NCBI RefSeq assembly: GCF_002162355.1
Contig: NZ_CP021434.1
Coordinates: 4,394,001 to 4,458,000, forward strand
DNA: 64,000 nt
DNA from: Tumebacillus avium
GTDB taxonomy: Bacteria > Bacillota > Bacilli > Tumebacillales > Tumebacillaceae
Direction: 5' to 3'
Part shown: piece after piece, positions 39,438 to 47,960 of the stretch
Numbering within the stretch: the first letter of the stretch is position 1
Layout of the letters: each line of letters starts with the position of its first letter
Made by a program: the position numbers and the translations under genes
The notes under the pieces: model-generated
The model's database searches: none
What the model saw: the letters and a program-made list of their open reading frames with translations, nothing else
Told to the model about the DNA's origin: nothing

Positions 39438-41663
39438 CACTTTTACAGGAGAGCTTAACAGCCCGAGATACAAACACAGCTCCAGATGCAAGTCGTGCAC
39501 TTTCTCCTGCCCTGGGAACTTGAGCAGCACACGGCGTCCGCTGTCGCCGGAGAGGATTTTCAACTCTTGGATCAGTCCGGGGCCCAAGTCCTTGTGGTGC
39601 AGCGTGTCGCCGACCTCGAATGCGGTGCCGCCGTGTTGTTCCATCGCGGCTTTCATCCGATCACTGGCCGGGACTTTCAGCACCACAGGCTCTTTTTTAA
39701 CCGACGATTGCTGCCCTTTTGCAGGCGGGGTGATCGCTGTGCGTTTCGGGCGCGGCAAGAGTCCCGTTTCATAGAGGAACGGGGACGGCTCCGCGCGGCG
39801 GCCGTGGTAGCGCAGCGGGGCAGACAGCGTAAGATAGCGTTTGGCGCGGGTCATGCCGACGTAGAACAATCGGCGTTCCTCTTCGACCGCCGCCGACTGC
39901 TTGTCCCCTTCTGCCTGTAAGGCTTTCGGGTGCGGCAGCATGTCCTCGACCAGCCCGATGCAGTAGACATGCTTAAATTCCAGCCCTTTTGACTTGTGCA
40001 TCGTCATCAGCTGGATGCCTTCGCCTTTGCCTCGTGAACGGCGCACCGTCTCTTTGACCTCTTCGACATGCGCGAGGAAATCAAGCAGCGTGCGGTGGCC
40101 GATCACCGCCTGTTCCAGTTCGTCGAGCGGCTCGCTGACCTGATTCACATCGTTGCCCGTCTTCGCCGCGAACTCTTCCAGATAGCGGTCGTAGCCGATC
40201 TCTTTGCGAATCTTGTGCAGAGCCTGCACCGGTGTGGACAGGCGCAGCGCAAGCAGGTCTTTGATCAGCAGTTCGACTTTCGTGCGCTGATACGGTTCCA
40301 AGCCTTCCACCTGGGCCAGCGCTTCCAGATAGGTGATGTTTTTCGTGCGGCGCAGCATGTGCACCTCATCGACAAATCGGTCCGGATAGAGGTAGCGCTT
40401 GGGGCGGTTGATGATCTGCACGATGCCGTCGAGATCGTCCGGGTTGTAGGCGAGCTTGAAATAGGTCAACACATCGCGCACCTGCCAGCGTCCGTAAAAA
40501 TCGCCGTCCGCGTCGTGCAGCGTAAACGGCAGCCCTTTTTGCACCAGCCCGTCGATCATCGCCCGCACCTGAATGTTCGTGCGGTACAAAATCACGATCT
40601 CCTGCGGCTCCAGCTCCGCATCGGACTCCAGCAGCTCCGCCACTTGGGACAAGATCTGTTCCGCCTCGTCCTTCTCCCCTTCCGGCCGCAGCACGACCGG
40701 CTTGTCACCTTGCCTGCCCGTACCGCGAATCAGCTTGCTCTGGCGCACCCGGTTGTGCAGGATCACGCGCGACGCCGTGTCGATCACATCGTCTGTCGAG
40801 CGGTAGTTCACCGCCAAGATCACTTTTTTCGCGCCGGGGAAGGTCGTTTCAAAATCGAGCAAAAATTCGACCCGCGAGCCTCGGAAGCGGTAGATCGACT
40901 GGTCATCATCGCCGACGATGCAGAGGTTGCCGTGCCCGGCCAGCATCTTGATCACTTCGTACTGGGCGAGGTTGGTGTCTTGAAACTCGTCGACCAAAAG
41001 ATACTCGAATCGACGCTGGTAGTATTCGCGCACAGACGGGTTGTGTTTGAGCATCGCATGGGCGGCGACCAGAATGTCGTCATAATCCCAGCGGTCTTCC
41101 TGCTGTTTCACCCGCTCGTAGCCGGCAAACAGGTCGCGGAACTTTTGGTTCTCCGGCTTGCTGGCTTTGATGCGGTCGGGCATGATCAGGTTGTTTTTGC
41201 ACAGCCCGATCTTGGACAGCACATCGGCCACCTGTTCGTCATCGCCGTCTTCCCCTTGTTCTCGCAGGAGCGCCTTGATGATCGTGCGCTGCTGGTACTC
41301 TTCCATCAGCTGGGGCAGTTGCCCGCCGTTTTGCTGCATCAGCATGCGCATAAACACCGAGTGAAACGTGCCGATCTCGGCTGCGCGGATGCTCTGCTGC
41401 CCGATGCCCGGCATCGCCGCCAAACGGGCCTGCATTTCGGCCGCTGCGGCGCGGGTGAAGGTAACGATCAGCATCTTCGCTGCCGGAACCTGTTCGACTT
41501 GTAACAGATAAGCAGCCCGGCAGGTCAAGACGGTTGTCTTGCCGCTGCCAGGCCCCGCAAATACGACGAGAGGCCCTGCCATATGGCAGACCGCCTCTCG
41601 CTGTTCGTCATTTAATGCAATGCCATATTGGCTGATGTTCGCCATGAAATCGCTTGCTAACAT
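39435..41663 (-). CDS. UvrD/PcrA-like superfamily 1A DNA helicase
   Basis: A 742-aa ATP-dependent 3'-5' helicase. Motif Q region LNDEQREAV, Walker A GPGSGKTT (37-44), motif II DEFQD near 226, motif III GDDDQSIYRFRG, motif V MTMHKSKGLEF and motif VI YVGMTRAK are all intact. The C-terminal ~60 residues (VGDTLHHKDLGPG...) resemble the Tudor-like PcrA tail that binds RNA polymerase. It is a little divergent and may be a second UvrD-type protein rather than the essential PcrA. AGGAGG lies seven bases before the ATG. Two genes of unknown function lie just upstream on the same strand. Confidence 0.9.
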   Translation of the reverse strand: MLASDFMANISQYGIALNDEQREAVCHMAGPLVVFAGPGSGKTTVLTCRAAYLLQVEQVPAAKMLIVTFTRAAAAEMQARLAAMPGIGQQSIRAAEIGTFHSVFMRMLMQQNGGQLPQLMEEYQQRTIIKALLREQGEDGDDEQVADVLSKIGLCKNNLIMPDRIKASKPENQKFRDLFAGYERVKQQEDRWDYDDILVAAHAMLKHNPSVREYYQRRFEYLLVDEFQDTNLAQYEVIKMLAGHGNLCIVGDDDQSIYRFRGSRVEFLLDFETTFPGAKKVILAVNYRSTDDVIDTASRVILHNRVRQSKLIRGTGRQGDKPVVLRPEGEKDEAEQILSQVAELLESDAELEPQEIVILYRTNIQVRAMIDGLVQKGLPFTLHDADGDFYGRWQVRDVLTYFKLAYNPDDLDGIVQIINRPKRYLYPDRFVDEVHMLRRTKNITYLEALAQVEGLEPYQRTKVELLIKDLLALRLSTPVQALHKIRKEIGYDRYLEEFAAKTGNDVNQVSEPLDELEQAVIGHRTLLDFLAHVEEVKETVRRSRGKGEGIQLMTMHKSKGLEFKHVYCIGLVEDMLPHPKALQAEGDKQSAAVEEERRLFYVGMTRAKRYLTLSAPLRYHGRRAEPSPFLYETGLLPRPKRTAITPPAKGQQSSVKKEPVVLKVPASDRMKAAMEQHGGTAFEVGDTLHHKDLGPGLIQELKILSGDSGRRVLLKFPGQEKVHDLHLELCLYLGLLSSPVKV

Positions 41664-41706
41664 TGAACAACCTCCTAGGAATCTACAGAGGTTTGCTTAC
41701 TCCTCA

Positions 41707-41943
41707 TCACCTGCCAAGCGTGTTTGCAACCGGCTCCCAGCGTTCAATAAATTCCTTGGTGTCGGGAATCAAACGCGCCAATTGACGCTTCTCCTCAAGC
41801 AGCTCGCGGATCGAGCCGAGGTCTTGCGCGTCAAACAGAGCCACAACTTGGTCAGGCAATTGATTATAGCGAATCTCCCACGCGGTGACAATCTCCCGCA
41901 AGCGGTCAAATCGCAGATCCAGACGCTCTGGCGGTACCAACAT
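41707..41943 (-). CDS. Small protein related to the C-terminus of its upstream neighbour; unknown function
   Basis: About 78 aa, predicted all-helical and charged, with no membrane segment. Its NQLPDQVVALFDAQDLGSI region lines up with NQGIPNEVLNLFNSEDLAGI at the C-terminus of the neighbouring 316-aa protein, including the following E-K/R-L-F-W spacing, so the two share a small domain of about 60 residues. The frame opens with GTG then ATG; I see no strong ribosome site, and coupling to the upstream gene 23-26 bp away is likely. I do not recognise a characterised family. Confidence 0.65.
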   Translation of the reverse strand: MLVPPERLDLRFDRLREIVTAWEIRYNQLPDQVVALFDAQDLGSIRELLEEKRQLARLIPDTKEFIERWEPVANTLGR

Positions 41944-41968
41944 CACTCAGGCTGTCCCGACCGTACTT

Positions 41969-42919
41969 CTATTCTTCGCTCCATTTAGTAACAAACAGAG
42001 CCAAGTCGTCCGCCAGCGCCCCGACGCGCTTGCGCTCGCTCATCAGCGTTTCGATCCCGGCCAGGTCTTCCGAATTGAACAGGTTCAGCACCTCATTCGG
42101 GATCCCCTGATTGCGGCGCGTGAGTTCCGCGCTGACATCGGACAGCTGTTGCAAAACGGCAGCGACCAGTTCAGAGGTCGCAATCTTCGAAAGGTCGGCA
42201 GCGGGTGCGGTTACAATGGTTTGTTCAGCAGTCGTCATGGTTTCTTCCTCCAATTTCATACCAGTATCAAGAGTCGTCGCCGCCGCTTCCGGCTCGACGA
42301 GCAGACATTCAACAACAGTTCCGGCCAAAGCAAACCGCGGGTCGTATTCCGGGTAAAAAATGCGGCTTTGCTCAAGCCCGGACTCGTCTTCCGCATGTTC
42401 CTTCACCAGTTGAAGCAGTTCGGCGATCTCCGCCCGGCGCCGCCCCTGTTCGACCATCAGTCTGGCGATGGTGTCATTGGCAGGCTGCCACTCGGTCAGG
42501 AGCCATTCGCCCCCGTCGAGGCGGGCAAAGCGCGGGTCGCAGTCCAGATCGACGCGGGACATCAGTTCCCCGCGTCCGCGCCCGGTCACCTGCTGCAGAT
42601 GGCGCAGGATGTCACCGTGCTTTTGCGGACGGCCCGTCGCTTTCAAAAACTCATACGCATGATTCTGCAAATCGTCGCCCGCCGTCTGGCGCAGCGTATA
42701 TTTATCGCCGCCGACGGAGGAAAACGCTCCGTTTGCCGCTTTCAGCGAGGCGCGAACGCGAGCGGCGATCGATTCGCGAGAATGCTCCGGCCCGGCCCAG
42801 TCGGACAGAACGGCCTCGACGAGTCCTTCTTCTGTCAGCGGGCATGGCGCACAGTGCAACACACGCTTCAAAAATCCTTCCAAACTGTAGCGAAACGTCC
42901 AAGAGCTTTGTTGCAGCAT
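41969..42919 (-). CDS. Protein of unknown function with winged-helix-like N-terminus
   Basis: A 316-aa soluble protein. Residues ~28-75 and ~85-145 look like two winged-helix units, each ending in a beta-wing pattern (KYTLRQ; GEWLLTEW). This is similar to HARE-HTH/RpoE-type winged helices, so DNA binding is plausible. A linker of Glu/Thr/Ala follows, then a C-terminal helical domain (~255-316) shared with the small protein downstream. The ATG at 42919 has AAAGGGGATGAAGG upstream. Same strand and close to the UvrD-like helicase: a DNA-related role is inferred, not shown. Confidence 0.7.
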   Translation of the reverse strand: MLQQSSWTFRYSLEGFLKRVLHCAPCPLTEEGLVEAVLSDWAGPEHSRESIAARVRASLKAANGAFSSVGGDKYTLRQTAGDDLQNHAYEFLKATGRPQKHGDILRHLQQVTGRGRGELMSRVDLDCDPRFARLDGGEWLLTEWQPANDTIARLMVEQGRRRAEIAELLQLVKEHAEDESGLEQSRIFYPEYDPRFALAGTVVECLLVEPEAAATTLDTGMKLEEETMTTAEQTIVTAPAADLSKIATSELVAAVLQQLSDVSAELTRRNQGIPNEVLNLFNSEDLAGIETLMSERKRVGALADDLALFVTKWSEE

Positions 42920-42943
42920 GTTGCCTTCATCCCCTTTTCTTTC

Positions 42944-42983
42944 AAAAAAAACTGCCGCTACTCTACTTTATAGAGTTCGACAG
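42944..42983 (-). terminator. Terminator after the SprT-like gene
   Basis: A long stem (42952-42966 with 42969-42983, imperfect) followed by eight T on the minus strand, between the SprT-like stop and the next start. Confidence 0.85.
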
Positions 42984-43005
42984 CATGCGGATTATTCCTG
43001 TCTTG

Positions 43006-43464
43006 CTAAGAAAAGGATTGTATCAATTTTAGCTTGCCCCGGCAGCGTCCGCAGCCGTAGCGTCTGACGTCGATTTTGCGCTTGCGCTCATAGCGCTGCT
43101 CACAGCTGGCACAGGCGTAGACGTAACGCGTTTTAACTTCGCGTCGCAGCCCTGTGTCCGGGCAGTAGCGCGACCCGCCGACTTTTTGAAGCAGTTCTTT
43201 GAAGTCTTTGTCCTGATGCCGGTAGCCGCGCTTTTGCAGGTGCAAGTGGTAGTGGCAGAGCTCGTGCTTGATCGTGCCGATCATCGACTCCAGGCCATGT
43301 TTTTCATAGTGGTGCGGGTTGATCTCGATGTCATGCGTGCGCAGCAGATAGCGCCCGCCCGTCGTGCGCAGCCGCCCGTTGAACGTCACGCGGTGCACAA
43401 ACGGCCAGCCGAAAAATTGCTGCGAGATCTGCTCGGTCAGCGCCTGCAGTTCCTGGTTGTCCAC
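43006..43464 (-). CDS. SprT-like zinc metalloprotein
   Basis: A 152-aa SprT-family protein (bacterial relatives of Spartan). HELCHYH at 67-73 is the zinc-dependent protease motif. The C-terminal ~45 residues are a zinc ribbon with CASC and CGRC pairs. Starts with GTG at 43464, with GAGGTG ten bases upstream. In eukaryotes the family cuts DNA-protein crosslinks; the bacterial function is uncertain. It follows the Nudix gene by 17 bp and is probably co-transcribed with it. Confidence 0.87.
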   Translation of the reverse strand: MDNQELQALTEQISQQFFGWPFVHRVTFNGRLRTTGGRYLLRTHDIEINPHHYEKHGLESMIGTIKHELCHYHLHLQKRGYRHQDKDFKELLQKVGGSRYCPDTGLRREVKTRYVYACASCEQRYERKRKIDVRRYGCGRCRGKLKLIQSFS

Positions 43465-43481
43465 TGCTGGTGTTCACCTCG

Positions 43482-43967
43482 CTATTCTTCATCGTCCTCG
43501 TCCCGATGGATCACATGCTCCGGATGTTCCGGGAGCTGTTGCAGCTTTTCTTTTAAAAACGTCGGGAACAAGCGCAGACTCGGCAAGTCTTCCAGACGGA
43601 ACCATTGATAGATCAAAGGCTTGCCAAACTCCGTCCCCTGATGCACCTTGTCTTTCACATAGATGGGCTGAGTTTTGTCGGCTTCCAGCAAGTAATAGAA
43701 GCCGATTTCATGATACTGATGCTCATCATTTGCAAAGTAGACCTCCGCAACAAACAGCAGGCGCTCCACCGTCACATCAAGGCTGATCTCTTCTTGCATC
43801 TCGCGGATGAGCGCCTGCTCCGTATTCTCCATAAACTCAACGCGTCCGCCGGGCAGCGCCCAAAAATCATCAGAAGCCAAGCGGTGCAGGAGCACATATC
43901 CTTCATCGACAAACACCCCGGCCGTCCGGTGGTTGAAGCGTTTGTTCCCAGTGTCAAACGTGATCAT
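43482..43967 (-). CDS. Nudix hydrolase
   Basis: A 161-aa Nudix protein. The Nudix box begins GGRVEFMEN and ends REMQEEI, with all Gly, Glu, Arg and EE positions of the GX5EX7REUXEEXGU pattern except the final Gly. It hydrolyses nucleoside diphosphates linked to another moiety; the specific substrate cannot be read. The C-terminus is strongly acidic (DEDDEE). I prefer the ATG at 43967, six bases after GGAGAGG, over a GTG one codon upstream. Confidence 0.9.
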   Translation of the reverse strand: MITFDTGNKRFNHRTAGVFVDEGYVLLHRLASDDFWALPGGRVEFMENTEQALIREMQEEISLDVTVERLLFVAEVYFANDEHQYHEIGFYYLLEADKTQPIYVKDKVHQGTEFGKPLIYQWFRLEDLPSLRLFPTFLKEKLQQLPEHPEHVIHRDEDDEE

Positions 43968-44034
43968 CACAAGCCTCTCCCCCTCGCCAAATCAGTATTC
44001 CTACTCTATCCAATAACCTTCCCGAATGCAAGAC

Positions 44035-44064
44035 AAAAAGAAGAGGCGTTACGCCCCTTCTTTT
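44035..44064 (-). terminator. Terminator of the chemoreceptor gene
   Basis: Stem AAGAAG-GGCG/CGCC-CTTCTT around 44039-44063 followed by TTTTT on the minus strand. Confidence 0.75.
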
Positions 44065-44076
44065 CTGTGCACTGCG

Positions 44077-45771
44077 CTAGATTTTAAATTGACCTATCGT
44101 ATCATGCAAATCCTGCGAGACATCGGTCAGCACCGCCATCGAGGTGGTGATCTCCTGAATCAGCGCCAACTGCTCCTGCGAAGAAGCGGCGACGTTGTTC
44201 GAAGATGCGGCCGACTGGCGCGCGATGCGCGTCAGCTCTTCCACCGTGGTGGTCACCTGCACCGAACCGGCCGACATTTCTTCTGAAGCGGAGGAGATGT
44301 CAGCGACCTGATCGGCAACGTGCTGGGCAGCGGAGAGGATCTTTTGGAACGCCTCCCCTGCTTCATCAACGATGCAGATCCCGGCCTGCACTTCGGACGA
44401 GCCTTTTTCCATCGCCTGCACCGCACGGGCGGTGTCGGTGCGGATGTGCTCGATCAGCTTGGCGATCTGCCCGGCTGACTGTTGCGATTGTTCCGCCAAT
44501 TTGCGAACCTCGGTGGCCACGACGGCAAACCCTTTACCATGCTCGCCCGCGCGGGCTGCTTCGATCGCCGCGTTGAGCGAAAGCAGGTTGGTCTGCGAAG
44601 CGATGTCGGTGATCACTTCCACAATTTTGCCGATCTGCTGCGAGTGTTCGTTGAGTTGCTGAATCACGACGCCGACATTGCTGGTCTCGGCGTGAATCGT
44701 GTCCATCTGGCGGACCGCTTTTTGAATCGATTCGTTGCCGTGCACCGCTTCCTGCTCGGTGATCTGCGAAGCTTCCGCGACCACGCCGGTCGTTTCGGCG
44801 ATGCGCTTGATGCCTTCTGCCATCTCTTCCATCGACGCGAGGCTGTCTTCCGCGCCGCGCATCTGCGTTTCCGCGCCGCTGGCCACCTCTTGGATCGCTG
44901 CGGCGATCTGTTCCGTGCTCTGGGAAGTTCGTTCCGCATGAACCAACAGCTGTTGCGAAGACGCCGCCACCTGAATCGTCGTGTCGTTCGCCTGCCGGAT
45001 GATCTGGCGCAGACTGGCTGCCATCGTGTTGACCGCCTTCGCCGTCACGCCGACCTCGTCGTCGTGCTGGACATGGATCTCTTCGATGCGCAAGTCGCCC
45101 GCGGCGATCTTTTCGGCCGCTTCCATCACTTCCTGCAGCGGCTTGGTGATGCGCCGGTTCAGCATGTAGCCGGTGGCGACCGCCGCAACCAGCGTCAAGC
45201 CTACCACGACGTTGATCCAGTTCAAGATGTTGGCCGTCTTGCGGGAAGCCACATACGCTTCCTCAGCCGAACGCTCGTTCATCTTGGTCTCAAACGTCAG
45301 CAGCGTGTCGGAAATCTGCTGCTTCTCGCGCTCGTACTCTTCCCCAAAGAGCGCGGCGCGCGCCCCGTCAAACTTCTGTTCATCGGCAAGACGGAGCGCC
45401 GTTTCTTCCCGTGTGCCAAGCGTTTCTTGTGCCTGCAACACCTGTTTGATCAAGTCCAGTTCTCCTTGCGGAGCTCCCATTTCCACCAGACGTCCCATGA
45501 CCTTTTGCCCCGTTTTCACGGTGTTGGCTTCGCGGAGGTACGCGTCCTTATGCGCCGTTTCCCCAAACTGCACATACGCGCGCGCCTCATTCGTCAACCG
45601 GTCGGACGCCTCCATGAGTTCAACTCCCAACTGCTTGAACTCGAACTTGCGGTCGACCATCTTCAGTTCCGCCTGGTACGACACATACAGCCAGAACAGG
45701 CTGGCTGCGTTGACCAGTGACAGGATCAGGACGATCGCGCACATTCCCTTGATCAGTTTTGACAACTTCAT
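44077..45771 (-). CDS. Methyl-accepting chemotaxis protein
   Basis: A 564-aa transmembrane chemoreceptor. TM1 covers about 9-31 and TM2 about 185-205; the extracellular sensor of ~150 residues between them is helical (four-helix-bundle type). A HAMP domain (about 206-258) leads to a long cytoplasmic coiled coil whose hairpin tip, the CheA/CheW contact, lies near residue 402 ([13 protein letters not shown]). Many Glu/Gln pairs suit methylation. Ligand unknown. No chemotaxis genes are adjacent. AAGGGG precedes the ATG. Confidence 0.95.
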   Translation of the reverse strand: MKLSKLIKGMCAIVLILSLVNAASLFWLYVSYQAELKMVDRKFEFKQLGVELMEASDRLTNEARAYVQFGETAHKDAYLREANTVKTGQKVMGRLVEMGAPQGELDLIKQVLQAQETLGTREETALRLADEQKFDGARAALFGEEYEREKQQISDTLLTFETKMNERSAEEAYVASRKTANILNWINVVVGLTLVAAVATGYMLNRRITKPLQEVMEAAEKIAAGDLRIEEIHVQHDDEVGVTAKAVNTMAASLRQIIRQANDTTIQVAASSQQLLVHAERTSQSTEQIAAAIQEVASGAETQMRGAEDSLASMEEMAEGIKRIAETTGVVAEASQITEQEAVHGNESIQKAVRQMDTIHAETSNVGVVIQQLNEHSQQIGKIVEVITDIASQTNLLSLNAAIEAARAGEHGKGFAVVATEVRKLAEQSQQSAGQIAKLIEHIRTDTARAVQAMEKGSSEVQAGICIVDEAGEAFQKILSAAQHVADQVADISSASEEMSAGSVQVTTTVEELTRIARQSAASSNNVAASSQEQLALIQEITTSMAVLTDVSQDLHDTIGQFKI

Positions 45772-45851
45772 AGTCCCCTTTTTCCCCCTTGTGTAGTGTT
45801 AAACTACTGTTTCCCCCAGCGTAAATCATGCAAAAATATACTCCCCACTAT

Positions 45852-45880
45852 ATAATAATAGATTGATATTAGTTAATCAA
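45852..45880 (-). promoter_or_regulatory. Candidate sigma-A promoter of the chemoreceptor gene
   Basis: TTGATT (45875-45880), 17-bp spacer, TATTAT (45852-45857) on the minus strand, with a leader of about 75 bases before the ATG. Confidence 0.6.
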
Positions 45881-45903
45881 CAGCGAAAGAGTTTCACTAT
45901 AAC

Positions 45904-45938
45904 TTAAAAACCCCTTCCGCTGTTAGCGAAAAGGGGTT
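45904..45938 (-). terminator. Terminator overlapping the rhomboid gene end
   Basis: Stem AACCCCTT (45909-45916) with AAGGGGTT (45931-45938) plus an inner CGCT/AGCG; T run to the left on the minus strand. The rhomboid stop codon lies inside the hairpin. Confidence 0.8.
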
Positions 45939-47197
45939 GTCAGACCGATCCATAAGGCCAGCGCTGCAAACGCCGCATAGAGCAGTGCAAACAGCCAGCG
46001 TTTCGTATTGGGCGTGTTCGGCACGCCCAGCGCCATCGCCGTTAAAAAGCCGCCGATCAGCCCGCCGATGTGGGCGAAGTTGTTGACGTTAGGCATGATG
46101 AAGCCAAAGATCAAGTTGATCGCGAGCAGCGCGTACACCGAGGTGCCGATCGTCATCGCAAACGCTTTGCGGTTGAACTGGCCAAAAGCGAGCAAAGCGC
46201 CAAACAGGCCAAACACCGCGCCGGATGCGCCCAGCGAATTGTGCGGGCTAAACGCGACTGACAGCAGACTGCCGGCGATGCCGGCCAGCACGTAAATGAC
46301 AAAAAAGCGCGGCATGCCGAAGATCCGCTCGGCGATGCGGCCGAAGAAGTACAAGGTCACCATGTTAAACATGATGTGCGTCAGGTCGTAGTGCAGGAAC
46401 ACCGACGTCAACAGCCGCCACCATTCCCCGATCCGCACCGCTTCCGGGATCAACAGAAACGCGCCAAGCACCGTTTCCGGGAACTGCACGCCAAACAGCC
46501 AGACGAGGATGGTCAGCACAAGAATCGTGGTCACGGCGGGCGTCTTTTGGTTCGGCTTGAGCGTTTCCGCCACTTCTTCGCGCTTCGCCTGCGAGAGCAC
46601 CAACATCTGCTCCATCCATTCGTCCTGCGTGCGCAGGGGCTGTTCGGGCTCTTCCACGCCTTGTGCTGCGTTCTCTTCCGCCTCGGCATATTGCTTGACC
46701 AGTTCAGCCAGTCCTGCAAGGTTGATGTCTTCAGCGGCCGGCCCCCACGGAGCAGGTCCAAACACGCCGCGCGCCAGATCGACGCCGACGGCGACCGCGC
46801 CGGTCGTTTTGCCCATCCCGGCATAAGCGCCGGTGCGGGCGATCGCGTTCAGATTGTCATCGGAGCGCCAGTGGGTGAAGATAAACAAGGTCAGCGAGTA
46901 CATTTTGCGCACGCCGTTTTGCCGTTTGGCCTGGCGCAGGTACAACGCTTCCTGCACCAGCATCTGCTCGATCTGTCCGGTGCCGATCCGGTCGGCCGGC
47001 AGCAGGCGCACAACTTGCGCCGTGTTCCATTTGCGGCGCACCAGCACCAGCGGACGAATCCCGCTGTCTGCGAATGTTTCTTGCTCCGCTTGGGAAACTT
47101 GTGGCAGAATAGAAAAATCATCATGTTCGATCAGCTTCTGTGCCATCTGGTATAACAAGGAAGTCTGACGTGCCAATGCTAGATCCGGAGTTTCCAC
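45923..47197 (-). CDS. Rhomboid-family intramembrane serine protease with large N-terminal domain
   Basis: About 424 aa. The C-terminal ~200 residues form a six- to seven-helix rhomboid domain with catalytic Ser in GASGAVFG near 324 and His in NFAHIGG near 376; HYDLTHIMFNM is the conserved second-helix segment. The N-terminal ~220 residues are soluble and helical with no domain I recognise; Bacillus GluP also has a long soluble part. A GTG at 47197 with GGGGGTG nine bases upstream is a better start than the GTG at 47209. Only 34 bp separate it from the divergent metallophosphoesterase gene. Confidence 0.88.
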   Translation of the reverse strand: METPDLALARQTSLLYQMAQKLIEHDDFSILPQVSQAEQETFADSGIRPLVLVRRKWNTAQVVRLLPADRIGTGQIEQMLVQEALYLRQAKRQNGVRKMYSLTLFIFTHWRSDDNLNAIARTGAYAGMGKTTGAVAVGVDLARGVFGPAPWGPAAEDINLAGLAELVKQYAEAEENAAQGVEEPEQPLRTQDEWMEQMLVLSQAKREEVAETLKPNQKTPAVTTILVLTILVWLFGVQFPETVLGAFLLIPEAVRIGEWWRLLTSVFLHYDLTHIMFNMVTLYFFGRIAERIFGMPRFFVIYVLAGIAGSLLSVAFSPHNSLGASGAVFGLFGALLAFGQFNRKAFAMTIGTSVYALLAINLIFGFIMPNVNNFAHIGGLIGGFLTAMALGVPNTPNTKRWLFALLYAAFAALALWIGLTTPFR

Positions 47198-47231
47198 GCT
47201 CCCGTTCACCCCCTGAAAGGATGTGTCCTAC

Positions 47232-47924
47232 ATGAACATATTCGCCATCGGCGATTTGCATCTCTCTTTTGCCAACCCCAAGCCGATGGATGTCTTCGGC
47301 GACAACTGGTCGGATCATCCGGAGAAGATACGCGCGGCTTGGGAAAGCGCCGTCGCTCCCGATGATCTGGTGTTGATACCCGGCGATATCTCGTGGGCGA
47401 TGTATTTAGAGGAAGCGAAGCAAGATCTCGACTATGTCGCTTCCCTGCCCGGCAGGAAAGTGATGATCCGCGGCAACCACGACTATTGGTGGGCTTCCGT
47501 GTCCAAAGTTCGCAAAGCGGTAGACCCGTCGATACACGTCCTGCAAAATGACGCGATCACGATCGGTGACGTGACGATCGCCGGCGCGCGCGGCTGGGAT
47601 TGCCCGGGCGGGTACATGTTCGACGAACATGACCGCAAAGTCTATGAACGGGAAGTGCTGCGCCTGCAGATGTCGCTCGACGCCGCGATGAAGCAAAAAG
47701 CCAAACAGCTGTATGTAATGCTGCACTATCCGCCGACCAATGAAAAACACCAGTCCTCCGGCTTTTTGGATGTGCTGGCTCAATATCCGGTCGACAAGGT
47801 GATCTACGGCCACCTGCATGGAAAAGAAGGACACCGCCACGCCTTGCAAGGCGTACATCACGGCATCGAGTTCCATCTGACCGCCTGTGATTATCTCGAT
47901 TTTGCCCCGCTCAAGCTCACGTAG
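47232..47924 (+). CDS. Calcineurin-like metallophosphoesterase
   Basis: A 230-aa cytosolic phosphoesterase. Metal-binding motifs are complete: GDLHLS, PGDISWAM, RGNHDYWW, and YGHLHGKEGH at the end. It is probably a phosphoprotein or nucleotide phosphatase; the substrate is unknown. I prefer the ATG at 47232, ten bases after AAAGGA, over a GTG three codons upstream that sits only one base from the ribosome site. Confidence 0.88.
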   Translation: MNIFAIGDLHLSFANPKPMDVFGDNWSDHPEKIRAAWESAVAPDDLVLIPGDISWAMYLEEAKQDLDYVASLPGRKVMIRGNHDYWWASVSKVRKAVDPSIHVLQNDAITIGDVTIAGARGWDCPGGYMFDEHDRKVYEREVLRLQMSLDAAMKQKAKQLYVMLHYPPTNEKHQSSGFLDVLAQYPVDKVIYGHLHGKEGHRHALQGVHHGIEFHLTACDYLDFAPLKLT

Positions 47925-47954
47925 GACTGTCACGTGAGCGGCGGGGCTTTTTTT
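47904..47954 (+). terminator. Terminator overlapping the metallophosphoesterase 3' end
   Basis: Stem GCCCCGC...GCTCACG (47904-47921) with CGTGAGC...GCGGGGC (47933-47947), then seven T. The stop codon lies in the loop region. Confidence 0.85.
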
Positions 47955-47960
47955 ATATAG

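Noticed and set aside
45772..45851. Possible riboswitch in the long leader of the chemoreceptor gene
   Set aside because: No c-di-GMP or other aptamer pattern could be recognised, and no terminator or ribosome-site sequestering helix is evident.
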